This document shows, in pieces, positions 7,641 through 15,470 of a DNA stretch of 50,630 bases. A program made the translations under genes and the position numbers. Source of the stretch: UMGS1851 sp900555605 (lineage in GTDB: Bacteria > Bacillota > Clostridia > UBA1212 > UBA1255). Location: contig CABROF010000007.1 in NCBI GenBank assembly GCA_902472555.1, positions 1 to 50,630 of the forward strand, written 5' to 3'. The first letter of the stretch is position 1; each line of letters opens with the position of its first letter. The notes beneath the pieces were generated by a model, which was given only the letters and a program-made list of their open reading frames with translations, was not told the origin of the DNA and searched no databases.

Positions 7641-8576
7641 TCAGGCTTTGCCGTCGCAGCCAAGTACGTCAACCAATTTGTGTCTGACCAGCTTCTTGAT
7701 TTCCTCTCTTGCAGGCTTCAGATATTGTCTGGGGTCAAAATGAGAAGGATTCTCAGCCATATATTTCCGAATCGAAGCCGTCATAGCCAATCTGAGGTCG
7801 GAATCAATATTGATCTTACAAACAGCCATGGTAGCCGCCTTACGCAGCATGTCCTCCGGAATTCCGATAGCATTGGGCATATTTCCGCCATTTGCATTAA
7901 TGATATCAACATATTCCGGAATAACAGAGGAAGCGCCGTGGAGCACGATAGGGAAATTCGGAAGTCTTTCCTCTACTTCTTGTAAAATATCGAATCTCAG
8001 CTGCGGCTTCTGGCCGGGTTTGAACTTGTAGGCACCGTGGCTTGTACCGATTGCAATTGCCAATGAATCAACTCCGGTTCTTTCAACAAATTCCTGAACC
8101 TGAGACGGCTTTGTATAGGAGGCATCCTCATCGGAAACATTCACATCGTCCTCGATTCCCGCCAGCCTGCCGAGCTCACCTTCCACGACAACATTTCTTT
8201 CATGCGCGTAAGCAACTACTTTTTTGGTCAGTTCAATATTTTCTTCAAAAGAATGGTGGGATCCGTCTATCATAACAGAGGTGAATCCGCCGTCAATGCA
8301 GGACTTGCAAAGCTCAAAGGTATCACCGTGATCCAAATGCAGACAAATCGGAAGTCCTGTCTCTATGATCGCGGCCTCAACCAACTTAATCAGGTACGTA
8401 TGATTGGCATACTTTCTCGCACCTGAGGAAACCTGAAGAATCAAAGGCGCATTTACTTCTTTGGCGGCTTCCGTGATTCCCTGAATGATTTCCATGTTAT
8501 TGACGTTAAATGCACCGATGGCATATCCGCCCTCATATGCTTTCTGAAACATTTCTTTGGATGAAACTAATGGCAT
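7641..8576 (-). CDS. fba: Class II fructose-1,6-bisphosphate aldolase
   Basis: 311 residues, cytoplasmic zinc aldolase. It splits fructose-1,6-bisphosphate into dihydroxyacetone phosphate and glyceraldehyde-3-phosphate. Class II marks are visible: HLDHGD at 80-85 (zinc ligand and catalytic Asp), GELG, IGTSHGAYKF, LHGASSVIP and NIDSDLR near the end. The start is placed at the seventh codon of the open frame because AAGGAGA lies eight bases upstream of that ATG, and the family begins MPLVSSKEMF-like. The upstream ATG overlaps the ribosome site. It has its own promoter and is followed by the PPi-phosphofructokinase gene, so both are probably expressed together. Confidence 0.95.
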   Translation of the reverse strand: MPLVSSKEMFQKAYEGGYAIGAFNVNNMEIIQGITEAAKEVNAPLILQVSSGARKYANHTYLIKLVEAAIIETGLPICLHLDHGDTFELCKSCIDGGFTSVMIDGSHHSFEENIELTKKVVAYAHERNVVVEGELGRLAGIEDDVNVSDEDASYTKPSQVQEFVERTGVDSLAIAIGTSHGAYKFKPGQKPQLRFDILQEVEERLPNFPIVLHGASSVIPEYVDIINANGGNMPNAIGIPEDMLRKAATMAVCKINIDSDLRLAMTASIRKYMAENPSHFDPRQYLKPAREEIKKLVRHKLVDVLGCDGKA

Positions 8577-8624
8577 ACTGCACATCTCCTTCATAAAATA
8601 ATAAATGATAACGATATCTTTATA

Positions 8625-8653
8625 ATATTAGCACAACCAGATATTTGTGGCAA
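8625..8653 (-). promoter_or_regulatory. Promoter of fba
   Basis: Minus strand TTGCCA (8648-8653), 17 bp, TAATAT (8625-8630), about 50 bases before the fba start codon. Confidence 0.65.
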
Positions 8654-8709
8654 CCAGATTTTTCTTTCTCATCTGCCGCACCGTTTTTTCAGCAAGGCAG
8701 TTTACACAA

Positions 8710-9084
8710 TCAATATGCGATCAGGCCCATGAAGCCCAGCTCCACCTGGGAGGTATCCAATCTGCTGTACTGAACCACCACCGGTACATCGCTGGTTACC
8801 AGCATTGCGTATGGAACCCCCCGCGGCACGGAAGATCCATCCGCATTTTTTATATGATCCATCCGAATATGTTTTGTCCTTTCAGCAGGACAGCAGGCTG
8901 AAAATCCGCTCTTCGGCTCCTGATTTTCAAAAAATAATGTAATTTCAATGTGCGCATCCATATCTCCGGTATTCAGCACGCATACGGCCTCATGGCTGAC
9001 GTATACGCCGCCGCGGTCGATCTCCGGATAAAATCCATCCGGTATCAGCCACTCACACTTTCCGACTGCTTTTCCCATGATCAC
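8710..9084 (-). CDS. ASRT-family protein (sensory rhodopsin transducer homologue)
   Basis: 124 residues, soluble. The whole length matches the Anabaena sensory rhodopsin transducer family: IPDGFYPEIDRGG, SHEAVCVLNTGDMDAHIEITLFF, PAERTKHIRMDHI, VPRGVPYAMLVTSDVPVVVQYSRLDTSQ. The founding member is a beta-sandwich tetramer that couples to a rhodopsin. No rhodopsin gene is visible here, and most bacterial relatives live without one; comparative work on the family has proposed small-molecule or sugar binding. It is 17 bases downstream of the DUF4364 gene and so belongs to the obgE transcript. GTG at 9084 and ATG at 9078 are both possible starts after GGGAG. Confidence 0.85.
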   Translation of the reverse strand: MIMGKAVGKCEWLIPDGFYPEIDRGGVYVSHEAVCVLNTGDMDAHIEITLFFENQEPKSGFSACCPAERTKHIRMDHIKNADGSSVPRGVPYAMLVTSDVPVVVQYSRLDTSQVELGFMGLIAY

Positions 9085-9101
9085 AGATCTCCCTTCAAAT
9101 A

Positions 9102-9635
9102 CTATTTATTTTCATATAAAACCCTCATTATCTCAACATATATTTTAGAGGGATTCTTCTGCCATGCGGCACAGATCTCGCCTGCATCCTTTTTAGAGGC
9201 AACTGGAACCTTGATATCTACAATACGGTCTAATCCTTCACGAATAAAACACCGTACATAATAGTTCTGCTGCTCATCTTCAAAGCAGATCGCATTTACT
9301 TCCATCTGACGTTTAATTGCGGCTCGATTTTTTGTAACGATCTCCTCATATCTGGCACGCAGCCCGTTTGGAATTGTCTGCTCCAAGGAACGAAGGATTT
9401 CTCTGCCTTTCTCCGCAAGGGCATACATCGGAATTCCGCCGCTGTCCAAAATACGGTCAATACAGCCATGGCTTACCAGCTCGCCCAACGCGGTCTGAAT
9501 CGTAAAATAGTTCACCATTCCCGGCTCCAGCATAATTTCATTAAAATATAAATCGGTCACCGGTATTTTCAGCCGGTCCAGCACAAACAGCAGCAATAGC
9601 TTATTTTCCGTATACTGCTCCTCGTTTTCGTACAT
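9102..9635 (-). CDS. DUF4364 family protein, winged-helix-like
   Basis: 177 residues. It matches the clostridial DUF4364 family: an N-terminal winged-helix-like part (residues about 8-75, including YFTIQTALGELVSHGCI and a strand-turn YALAEKGREIL typical of PadR/MarR-like wings) and a C-terminal alpha/beta part with FEDEQQNYYVRCFIREG. The exact function is unknown; DNA binding is inferred from the fold. The start is set at ATG 9635, which has GAGGAGG upstream, rather than the longer frame that would overlap obgE. It follows obgE by 20 bases in the same operon. Confidence 0.8.
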   Translation of the reverse strand: MYENEEQYTENKLLLLFVLDRLKIPVTDLYFNEIMLEPGMVNYFTIQTALGELVSHGCIDRILDSGGIPMYALAEKGREILRSLEQTIPNGLRARYEEIVTKNRAAIKRQMEVNAICFEDEQQNYYVRCFIREGLDRIVDIKVPVASKKDAGEICAAWQKNPSKIYVEIMRVLYENK

Positions 9636-9655
9636 GATGCCTCCTCGCCTCCCGG

Positions 9656-10984
9656 TCACGGAACATAATCGAATTCCACGTCATAAATGCGGACGGTATC
9701 GTTTTCCTGAATCCCCAGCTCCACCAAGCGATCGATCAGCCCCTTCTTCCGAATGATTCGCTGAAAATACTGGGCAGATTCGTAATCCTCTAGGTTCACA
9801 GAATCCACAATGTTTTTTATCCAGCTGCCCTCTACGACATAGACCCCGTTCTCCACGGATACGGTAAACGGCGCCTGGGCACTGTTCTCTGCTTTATGCA
9901 GTACATATTCCGGCTCTGCGGTCTGAATGGAAATCGGAGCCGGAAGTCTGTCCAGCAGGCTTCCCGCATAGGCAGTCAGCGAAGCAGTTCCCTCGGATAA
10001 AGCCGCGGAAATCTCAAAAATCTTCCACGCGCCTGCCTCTAAAGCCAACTGAAGCGATTCCCTCCGGTCTGTAATCCATGTATAAAATTGCTCTTTAAAT
10101 CTGCATAGATTTTCTGCCGCACCTTCCATATCCATTTTGTTTGCGGCAATCAGCTGCGGCCGCTGTGCAAGCAAAGGCTGATAGGACTCCAGTTCTTTGC
10201 AAATAGTTAAAAAATCAAGAAACGGGTCGCGCCCTTCTGAGCCGGACATATCAATTACATGGATTAAAAGGCGGGTTCGTTCTACATGGCGCAGAAATTC
10301 ATGTCCAAGTCCGACACCCTGAGAGGCCCCCTCGATTAATCCGGGAATATCCGCCATAACAAAGCTTCTTTCGTCTCCGCTGTAAACCATTCCCAAGACA
10401 GGCTTCAGTGTTGTAAAATGGTAATCGGCAATTTCAGGTTTTGCCGCTGTCGTAACAGAAAGAAATGTAGATTTTCCCACATTCGGAAAACCCACCAGGC
10501 CTACATCCGCTAAAAGCTTCAGTTCAAGGGACAACTCAAGTTCAACGCCATCTTCTCCCGCTCTTGCAAAATTCGGTACCTGTCTGGTGGCCGTGGCAAA
10601 ATGCATATTTCCCTTTCCGCCTTTTCCGCCGGGAGCCAGCACACGCGGCACATCCGTTTCCACCATATCCGCTAATATCGTCCCCGTTGCTGCATCCTTA
10701 ATAATAGTTCCGCGCGGCACCTTAATCAGCAGGTCTGCGCCGCTTTTTCCCGTCATCTTATTTTTTCCGCCGTTCGCGCCGTTTTCAGCAGTATATTTTC
10801 TTTTATAACGAAAATCGGCAAGCGTCGATGCACCGTCATCCGCCACAAAAACCACATCACCGCCTTTTCCGCCGTCGCCGCCATCCGGTCCGCCCGCATT
10901 GATATATTTTTCACGATGAAAGGAAATAATGCCGTGTCCGCCATTTCCTGATTTCACTACGATTTTTGCTCTGTCAATAAACAT
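9656..10984 (-). CDS. obgE: Obg family GTPase
   Basis: 442 residues. Glycine-rich Obg fold (residues 1-158, GGPDGGDGGKGGDVVF at 31-46), then a G domain with the P-loop GFPNVGKST (165-173), DIPGLIEGA (212-220) and NKMD, then a C-terminal OCT domain (about 365-442), usual in Gram-positives. Obg binds the 50S subunit during late assembly and responds to (p)ppGpp. It lies downstream of rplU-prp-rpmA, the common arrangement, but a terminator and a separate promoter divide the two units. It starts the obgE-DUF4364-ASRT operon. Confidence 0.97.
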   Translation of the reverse strand: MFIDRAKIVVKSGNGGHGIISFHREKYINAGGPDGGDGGKGGDVVFVADDGASTLADFRYKRKYTAENGANGGKNKMTGKSGADLLIKVPRGTIIKDAATGTILADMVETDVPRVLAPGGKGGKGNMHFATATRQVPNFARAGEDGVELELSLELKLLADVGLVGFPNVGKSTFLSVTTAAKPEIADYHFTTLKPVLGMVYSGDERSFVMADIPGLIEGASQGVGLGHEFLRHVERTRLLIHVIDMSGSEGRDPFLDFLTICKELESYQPLLAQRPQLIAANKMDMEGAAENLCRFKEQFYTWITDRRESLQLALEAGAWKIFEISAALSEGTASLTAYAGSLLDRLPAPISIQTAEPEYVLHKAENSAQAPFTVSVENGVYVVEGSWIKNIVDSVNLEDYESAQYFQRIIRKKGLIDRLVELGIQENDTVRIYDVEFDYVP

Positions 10985-11142
10985 GCCCTACCTCAATCCG
11001 TTTGTTATGTTTTAGGAAATATTATTATAGCAAAATTATATATACTTGTCCATGATTTCCCGCAGGCAATTTCCGCACGCATCATCACAGCCGCAGATTC
11101 CCTGTTTCAATTTTTCCACCGCGCTCCGCCTCCATACATCAC

Positions 11143-11175
11143 AATATCATAATGTCCTAACATTATGATATTATA
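11143..11175 (-). promoter_or_regulatory. Candidate obgE promoter with a 12-bp inverted repeat over the start point
   Basis: The 322-base gap upstream of obgE holds a minus-strand TATAAT (11170-11175) with only a weak -35. It also holds a perfect 12-bp inverted repeat, AATATCATAATG (11143-11154) and CATTATGATATT (11161-11172), placed at and just after the expected start point, which looks like an operator. The rpmA terminator lies at 11252-11273. I see nothing else in 10985-11140. Confidence 0.5.
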
Positions 11176-11246
11176 ATATAAATGGTATATTTTATGTTCA
11201 TTTGTAGGAAACAGCAAAAGCCTGTATGATACATTTCATATAATAC

Positions 11247-11273
11247 AAAAAACTCCGGTTTGTAAACCGGAGT
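11247..11273 (-). terminator. Rho-independent terminator of rplU-prp-rpmA
   Basis: A perfect 10-bp stem, ACTCCGGTTT (11252-11261) with AAACCGGAGT (11264-11273), is followed on the minus strand by a T-run. It lies 34 bases after the rpmA stop. Confidence 0.85.
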
Positions 11274-11306
11274 CTGAAACATGCCATTTTCGCAGCAGTA
11301 TGAAAT

Positions 11307-11591
11307 TTATTTTTCTTCTGCAATGATCATAACCTGCTTTTTGTCTCTGCCTAATCTGCGGAAGCTTACTTTTCCGTCCACCAAAGCATACAGCGTGTAA
11401 TCCGTTCCCATTCCCACATTGGTTCCGGGATGAATTTTCGTTCCTCTTTGTCTTACAAGAATATTGCCGGCCAAAACAAACTGACCGTCTCCGCGCTTTA
11501 CGCCGAGGCGCTTTGATTCGGAATCTCTGCCGTTTTTAGAGCTTCCCAACCCTTTTTTATGAGCGAATAACTGTAAGTTAATTTTTAACAT
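11307..11591 (-). CDS. rpmA: 50S ribosomal protein L27 (with N-terminal extension removed by Prp)
   Basis: 94 residues, large-subunit protein near the peptidyl-transferase centre. It begins MLKINLQLFAHKKG. The NLQLFA segment before HKKG is the Firmicutes extension that the Prp protease removes after translation, exposing the mature N-terminus. The body (RLGVKRGDGQFV, ILVRQRGTKIHPG, NVGMGTDYTLYAL) is typical L27. The gene overlaps the end of prp by 7 bases; GGGAGGTG inside prp provides the ribosome site. It is the last gene of rplU-prp-rpmA, closed by a strong terminator. Confidence 0.97.
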   Translation of the reverse strand: MLKINLQLFAHKKGLGSSKNGRDSESKRLGVKRGDGQFVLAGNILVRQRGTKIHPGTNVGMGTDYTLYALVDGKVSFRRLGRDKKQVMIIAEEK

Positions 11592-11932
11592 TTCTGCGCA
11601 CCTCCCATTACTGTTAAATACTGCTTTCCGTACGAATTCTCAATCTGCCGAAATCCGATTTCCATAGCTTCCAATACAGCATCCGCCGCTATATTTGCCG
11701 CAGGATCTTCTGTCTCAGGCCGTTTCCAGGAAAGATAGCCGTCCCGCACCTCAAATCGGGCGGGCGCACCGCCGTATTTCACTTCATTAAAATAACCGAT
11801 GGCTGTATAAGCAATTGCAGACGCCGCCGCACAAATGATGTCCCTGCCTTCTTGCTCAAACCCGGCATGACCGGCCACGGTAAATCCGGAAATAGCGCCT
11901 TTCGGATTCCGGATAATGACCACCCGAATCAT
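11585..11932 (-). CDS. prp: Ribosomal-processing cysteine protease Prp
   Basis: 115 residues. It cleaves the N-terminal extension of L27, an essential step in those Firmicutes studied. The catalytic pair is visible: His in GHAGFE and Cys in GRDIICAAASAIAYT. It is encoded between rplU and rpmA, overlapping rplU by one base (TAATG) and rpmA by 7 bases, so substrate and protease are translationally coupled. Size and order match the family. Confidence 0.95.
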   Translation of the reverse strand: MIRVVIIRNPKGAISGFTVAGHAGFEQEGRDIICAAASAIAYTAIGYFNEVKYGGAPARFEVRDGYLSWKRPETEDPAANIAADAVLEAMEIGFRQIENSYGKQYLTVMGGAQKC

Positions 11933-12243
11933 TACGCGTTGATTTTTTCGATTACAACCTGCGTATAAGGCTGTCTGTGACCTTGTCTTTTTCTGTAGCC
12001 TTTTTTCGCTTTATGCTTGATAATGTGAATCTTCTTTCCTTTACCATGCTTTACTACTTTCGCGTCCACTGTAGCGCCTTCTACATACGGCGCGCCGAAA
12101 ATCAACTCATCATTTTTGGAATAAGCCAAAACCTGATCGAAGGAAACGACACTGTCTGCCTCTGCGTTTAATTTTTCAACAAAAACAAAGTCGCCTTCTT
12201 CTACCTTGTATTGCTTTCCGCCTGTTACGATAATCGCATACAT
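11932..12243 (-). CDS. rplU: 50S ribosomal protein L21
   Basis: 103 residues. It starts MYAIIVTGGKQYKVEEGD and ends with the basic KKIHIIKHKAKKGYRKRQGHRQPYTQVVIEKI typical of L21, broken here as two stretches: KIHIIKHKAKKGYRKRQGH then RQPYTQVVIEKI. It binds 23S rRNA. It is the first gene of the rplU-prp-rpmA operon, with GGAGGTG before the ATG. The roughly 115-base leader between the promoter and the start codon has room for an autoregulatory structure of the kind known for L21 in Firmicutes. Confidence 0.97.
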   Translation of the reverse strand: MYAIIVTGGKQYKVEEGDFVFVEKLNAEADSVVSFDQVLAYSKNDELIFGAPYVEGATVDAKVVKHGKGKKIHIIKHKAKKGYRKRQGHRQPYTQVVIEKINA

Positions 12244-12352
12244 GCTCTTTGCACCTCCTATATATTCTCGCCTGCGTTCCGGTCTGTGCGAAACCGGATT
12301 ACGTAAGGCCTGCGCGGCAATGCGCGCAAGTTAAAGCCCCGTCAGAGCGGCA
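12244..12352 (-). promoter_or_regulatory. rplU 5' leader, possible L21 leader element
   Basis: The transcribed leader contains a hairpin, CCGGTTTCGC...GACCGG (about 12279-12298), and a GC-rich segment with TGCGCGCA-like symmetry (about 12310-12330). Position and length suit an L21 leader, but I cannot match the consensus by eye. Confidence 0.35.
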
Positions 12353-12359
12353 CCAGCAG

Positions 12360-12389
12360 ATCATACCATAATCGCTGTAAAGTTGTCAA
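12360..12389 (-). promoter_or_regulatory. Promoter of rplU-prp-rpmA
   Basis: Minus strand consensus TTGACA (12384-12389), 18 bp, TATGAT (12360-12365). It diverges from the ilvE promoter a few bases away. Confidence 0.8.
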
Positions 12390-12396
12390 CTTTTAT

Positions 12397-12425
12397 TTGC
12401 TCATTGTGATGCACTGTGCTATAAT
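12397..12425 (+). promoter_or_regulatory. Promoter of ilvE
   Basis: TTGCTC (12397-12402), 17 bp, consensus TATAAT (12420-12425), 37 bases before the ATG at 12463. It excludes an ilvE start at 12397. Confidence 0.7.
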
Positions 12426-12462
12426 TTTCCCCGTAGTATTATGTAATATGGAGGTTATGCTT

Positions 12463-13527
12463 ATGAATATTTCAATCACAAGAACTGCTGCACCAAAGCA
12501 AAAGCCCACAGATGAGACAACACTGGGCTTCGGTAAAATTTTTACCGACCATATGTTTATCATGGACTACGCGCCGGACGCAGGATGGCATAATGCCAGA
12601 ATCATTCCCTACGGACCGCTTTCTTTAGATCCGTCCACAATGATATTTCACTACGGTCAAGGCATTTTTGAGGGTCTTAAAGCGTATCGTGCGAAGGATG
12701 GAAGCGTGCTGTTATTCAGACCCGATAAAAATATTGCCCGGGCAAATATTTCAAATGACCGGCTCTGCATTCCCCAATTAAATGAAGCGGATGCCTTAGA
12801 GGCAATCAAGGCAATTGTCTCAATTGATCAGGATTGGATTCCGACTGCGCCGGGTACATCACTCTATATCCGTCCCTTTATCATTGCTACGGATCCGCAT
12901 TTAGGCGTTCATCCGTCTCATACTTATCAGTTTATCATTATACTCTCTCCTGTAGGCGCCTATTATCCGGAGGGACTGAATCCTGTTAAAATATACGTTG
13001 AGGATGATTATGTCCGGGCAGTAAGAGGTGGTATCGGGTTTGCAAAAACGCCTGGTAATTATGCTGCAAGCATACGTGCGCAGGAAAAAGCTGCGGAACT
13101 GAAATTTACGCAGGTTCTCTGGCTGGATGGCGTAGAGCGGAAATATATTGAGGAAGTCGGCACTATGAACGTATTTTTTGTGATTGACGGCGAGGTTGTT
13201 ACGCCGGCACTCAATGGCAGTATTTTAGCCGGGGTGACAAGAGACTCCGCCATTTGTCTGCTCAAGAGCTGGGGAATTCCTGTTTCAGAGAGAAAAATTT
13301 CTGTTCAGGAGGTCTGCGACGCTTATGACAGCGGCAAACTGAATGAAATCTTCGGTACCGGAACTGCTGCCGTTATTTCACCGGTAGGTCAGCTGACATG
13401 GGAAGGCAAGGATATGATTGTGAATCACGGAGAAATCGGTCCGATTTCTCAGAGGCTGTATGACACAATTACAGGTATACAGGGCGGTACTGTTGCAGAT
13501 ACCATGCATTGGACCGTGCGCATATAA
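12463..13527 (+). CDS. ilvE: Branched-chain amino acid aminotransferase
   Basis: 354 residues, cytoplasmic PLP enzyme of fold type IV. It exchanges the amino group between glutamate and the keto acids of leucine, isoleucine and valine. The family pattern is clear: FHYGQGIFEGLKAYR, RPFIIATDPHLGVHPS, AKTPGNYAASIRAQEKA with PLP lysine K195, QVLWLDG, EEVGTMNVFF, SILAGVTRDS and IFGTGTAAVISPVG. The start is the ATG at 12463, eight bases after GGAGG; earlier ATGs overlap the promoter or lie too near the ribosome site. It is monocistronic, with its own promoter and a strong terminator. Confidence 0.95.
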   Translation: MNISITRTAAPKQKPTDETTLGFGKIFTDHMFIMDYAPDAGWHNARIIPYGPLSLDPSTMIFHYGQGIFEGLKAYRAKDGSVLLFRPDKNIARANISNDRLCIPQLNEADALEAIKAIVSIDQDWIPTAPGTSLYIRPFIIATDPHLGVHPSHTYQFIIILSPVGAYYPEGLNPVKIYVEDDYVRAVRGGIGFAKTPGNYAASIRAQEKAAELKFTQVLWLDGVERKYIEEVGTMNVFFVIDGEVVTPALNGSILAGVTRDSAICLLKSWGIPVSERKISVQEVCDAYDSGKLNEIFGTGTAAVISPVGQLTWEGKDMIVNHGEIGPISQRLYDTITGIQGGTVADTMHWTVRI

Positions 13528-13554
13528 GCCGGCCCTGTTTTTCCTAAGCTGTAC

Positions 13555-13592
13555 AAGCGTGAAGCTCACTTCTCCGAGTTTCACGCTTTTTA
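13555..13592 (+). terminator. Terminator of ilvE
   Basis: A 13-bp stem, 13555-13567 with 13576-13588 (one G:T pair), 8-base loop, followed by TTTTTATT. It is 27 bases after the stop codon. Confidence 0.88.
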
Positions 13593-13606
13593 TTATGAAT
13601 GAAAGA

Positions 13607-13635
13607 TTGCGCAGACGGCTATTTTATATTATTAT
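13607..13635 (+). promoter_or_regulatory. Promoter of prfC
   Basis: TTGCGC (13607-13612), 17 bp, TATTAT (13630-13635), about 70 bases before the prfC ATG. Confidence 0.55.
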
Positions 13636-13705
13636 ATATAGTTGCGAAAAGAGCGTTTGCCGCATGCTTTGCACGGCGGGAAACAGAATCAAACGGAGGA
13701 ACCTC

Positions 13706-15295
13706 ATGTCTAAAACAGAAAACGAAGTTGAAAGAAGACGTACCTTTGCCATTATCTCACATCCGGATGCGGGCAAGACAACGATGACGGAAAAGCTGCT
13801 GCTTTACGGAGGCGCGATCCGTTTGGCAGGTTCGGTGAAAGCGCGAAAAACCACAAAACATGCGGTCTCCGACTGGATGGAAATCGAAAAGCAGCGCGGA
13901 ATTTCTGTAACCTCCTCTGTACTGCAGTTTGAATATAACAATTACTGTATCAATATTTTGGATACGCCCGGTCATCAGGATTTCTCAGAGGATACGTATC
14001 GAACACTGATGGCGGCAGACAGCGCCGTGATGCTGATCGACGGAGCCAAAGGCGTAGAGGCACAGACACTGAAACTGTTTCATGTATGCAAAATGCGCGG
14101 AATCCCCATTTTTACCTTCATCAATAAAATGGATCGTGCTGCCAAAAATCCTTTTGCACTTATGCAGGAAATCGAGGATGTTCTGAATATCCGTTCCTAT
14201 CCGATGAATTGGCCTATCGGAACGGACGGAGATTTTAAAGGGATTTATAATCGTGTTAAAAAACGGATTGAACTCTTTGAAGGAGGCAATCACGGCCAGA
14301 CCTTCGTCAATTCAATAGAGGGCTCCGCGGATGATCCGATTTTTACGGATTTGCTCGGCACATATTATCACCAACGTCTTATGGAGGAAAATGAACTGCT
14401 GGATATGGCAGGTGAAGAATTTCAGATGCAGGAAGTGCTGCGCGGAAATCAGACCCCGATCTTTTTCGGTTCCGCCATGACAAATTTCGGCGTTATGACG
14501 TTTTTAGAGGAATTTATTAAATTAGCGCCCTGTCCGCAGCAGAAAATTGCCGGGGATGAAATCATTGATCCCGTTGAGACCCCGTTTTCCGGCTTTATAT
14601 TTAAAATTCAAGCGAATATGAATCCTGCTCATCGGGACAGACTTGCTTTTCTGCGAATCTGTTCCGGTGAATTTCATAAAGGCATGGAAGCGTTTCATAC
14701 CCGTTCGGGGCGTAAGATCCGCCTCTCTCAGCCGACACAGTTTATGGCACAGGAACGTACCATCATAGAGGATGCATATGCCGGAGACATTATCGGGCTG
14801 TTTGATCCCGGCATTTTTCGAATCGGAGATACATTAAGCCAAGAGGATGCCAAGCTGCAATATGATGGCATCCCGGTATTTCCTTCTGAACACTTTGCCA
14901 GAATTCAGTTCGTGGACACGATGAAGCGTAAGCAATTTCAAAAAGGGATTACACAGTTGGCAGAAGAAGGCGCAATTCAGGTATTCAAACAAATTGATAT
15001 CGGAGTGGAGACACTGATCATCGGAGCTGTCGGCGTTCTGCAGTTTGAGGTGCTGGCGCATCGGCTCAGAAATGAATACGGTGTTGATATCCGGATGCAG
15101 CAGCTTCCCTATCATCATGCACGCTGGATCAAAAATCCGGAACTGGATCCGAGAACGCTTACGCTTACCAGTTCTACAATGATCACGCAGGATACAGACG
15201 AACAATATGTGCTGTTATTTGAAAATGAGTGGGGCATCGAATGGGCACTCGACAAAAATAAGGCGCTGTCGCTCTCGGAAATCAAGCTGCTGTAA
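13706..15295 (+). CDS. prfC: Peptide chain release factor 3
   Basis: 529 residues. This translational GTPase removes RF1/RF2 from the ribosome after peptide release. The G domain has the P-loop HPDAGKTTMTEKL (residues 19-31), switch II DTPGHQDFSEDTYR and NKMDR; it lacks the longer EF-G domain IV. The RF3-specific text ARKTTKHAVSDWMEIEKQRG and ISVTSSVLQFEY fits prfC, not fusA. The C-terminal part (FARIQFVDTMKRKQFQKG, VGVLQFEVLAHRLRNEYGVD) is the RF3 C-terminal domain. The start ATG at 13706 has GGAGGA six bases upstream and the family-typical start; longer in-frame extensions run into the ilvE terminator. Confidence 0.96.
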   Translation: MSKTENEVERRRTFAIISHPDAGKTTMTEKLLLYGGAIRLAGSVKARKTTKHAVSDWMEIEKQRGISVTSSVLQFEYNNYCINILDTPGHQDFSEDTYRTLMAADSAVMLIDGAKGVEAQTLKLFHVCKMRGIPIFTFINKMDRAAKNPFALMQEIEDVLNIRSYPMNWPIGTDGDFKGIYNRVKKRIELFEGGNHGQTFVNSIEGSADDPIFTDLLGTYYHQRLMEENELLDMAGEEFQMQEVLRGNQTPIFFGSAMTNFGVMTFLEEFIKLAPCPQQKIAGDEIIDPVETPFSGFIFKIQANMNPAHRDRLAFLRICSGEFHKGMEAFHTRSGRKIRLSQPTQFMAQERTIIEDAYAGDIIGLFDPGIFRIGDTLSQEDAKLQYDGIPVFPSEHFARIQFVDTMKRKQFQKGITQLAEEGAIQVFKQIDIGVETLIIGAVGVLQFEVLAHRLRNEYGVDIRMQQLPYHHARWIKNPELDPRTLTLTSSTMITQDTDEQYVLLFENEWGIEWALDKNKALSLSEIKLL

Positions 15296-15370
15296 ACAGC
15301 CGCCGTATCTTCTGCGCTTTCGGCGCTGTCTGTTTGGAGCGAAACAATTCTGTATAATATTTCTAAGAGA

Positions 15371-15412
15371 AAAGGTTATCTCCGTCTGAATGATACTGAA
15401 GATAACCTTTCT
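15371..15412. terminator. Hairpin terminator after prfC, possibly bidirectional
   Basis: A perfect 11-bp stem, AAAGGTTATCT (15371-15381) with AGATAACCTTT (15400-15410), with a long 18-base loop. Short T/A runs flank both sides. It sits between convergent genes. Confidence 0.6.
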
Positions 15413-15470
15413 GCTGAAATTAAATTTCAAAAATCTCTGATAAAAATTTTACTAAAAAGAAGGAACGTAA

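Noticed and set aside
13555..13592. Operator for prfC
   Set aside because: The hairpin followed by TTTTTATT directly after ilvE is a normal terminator; the prfC promoter lies downstream of it.
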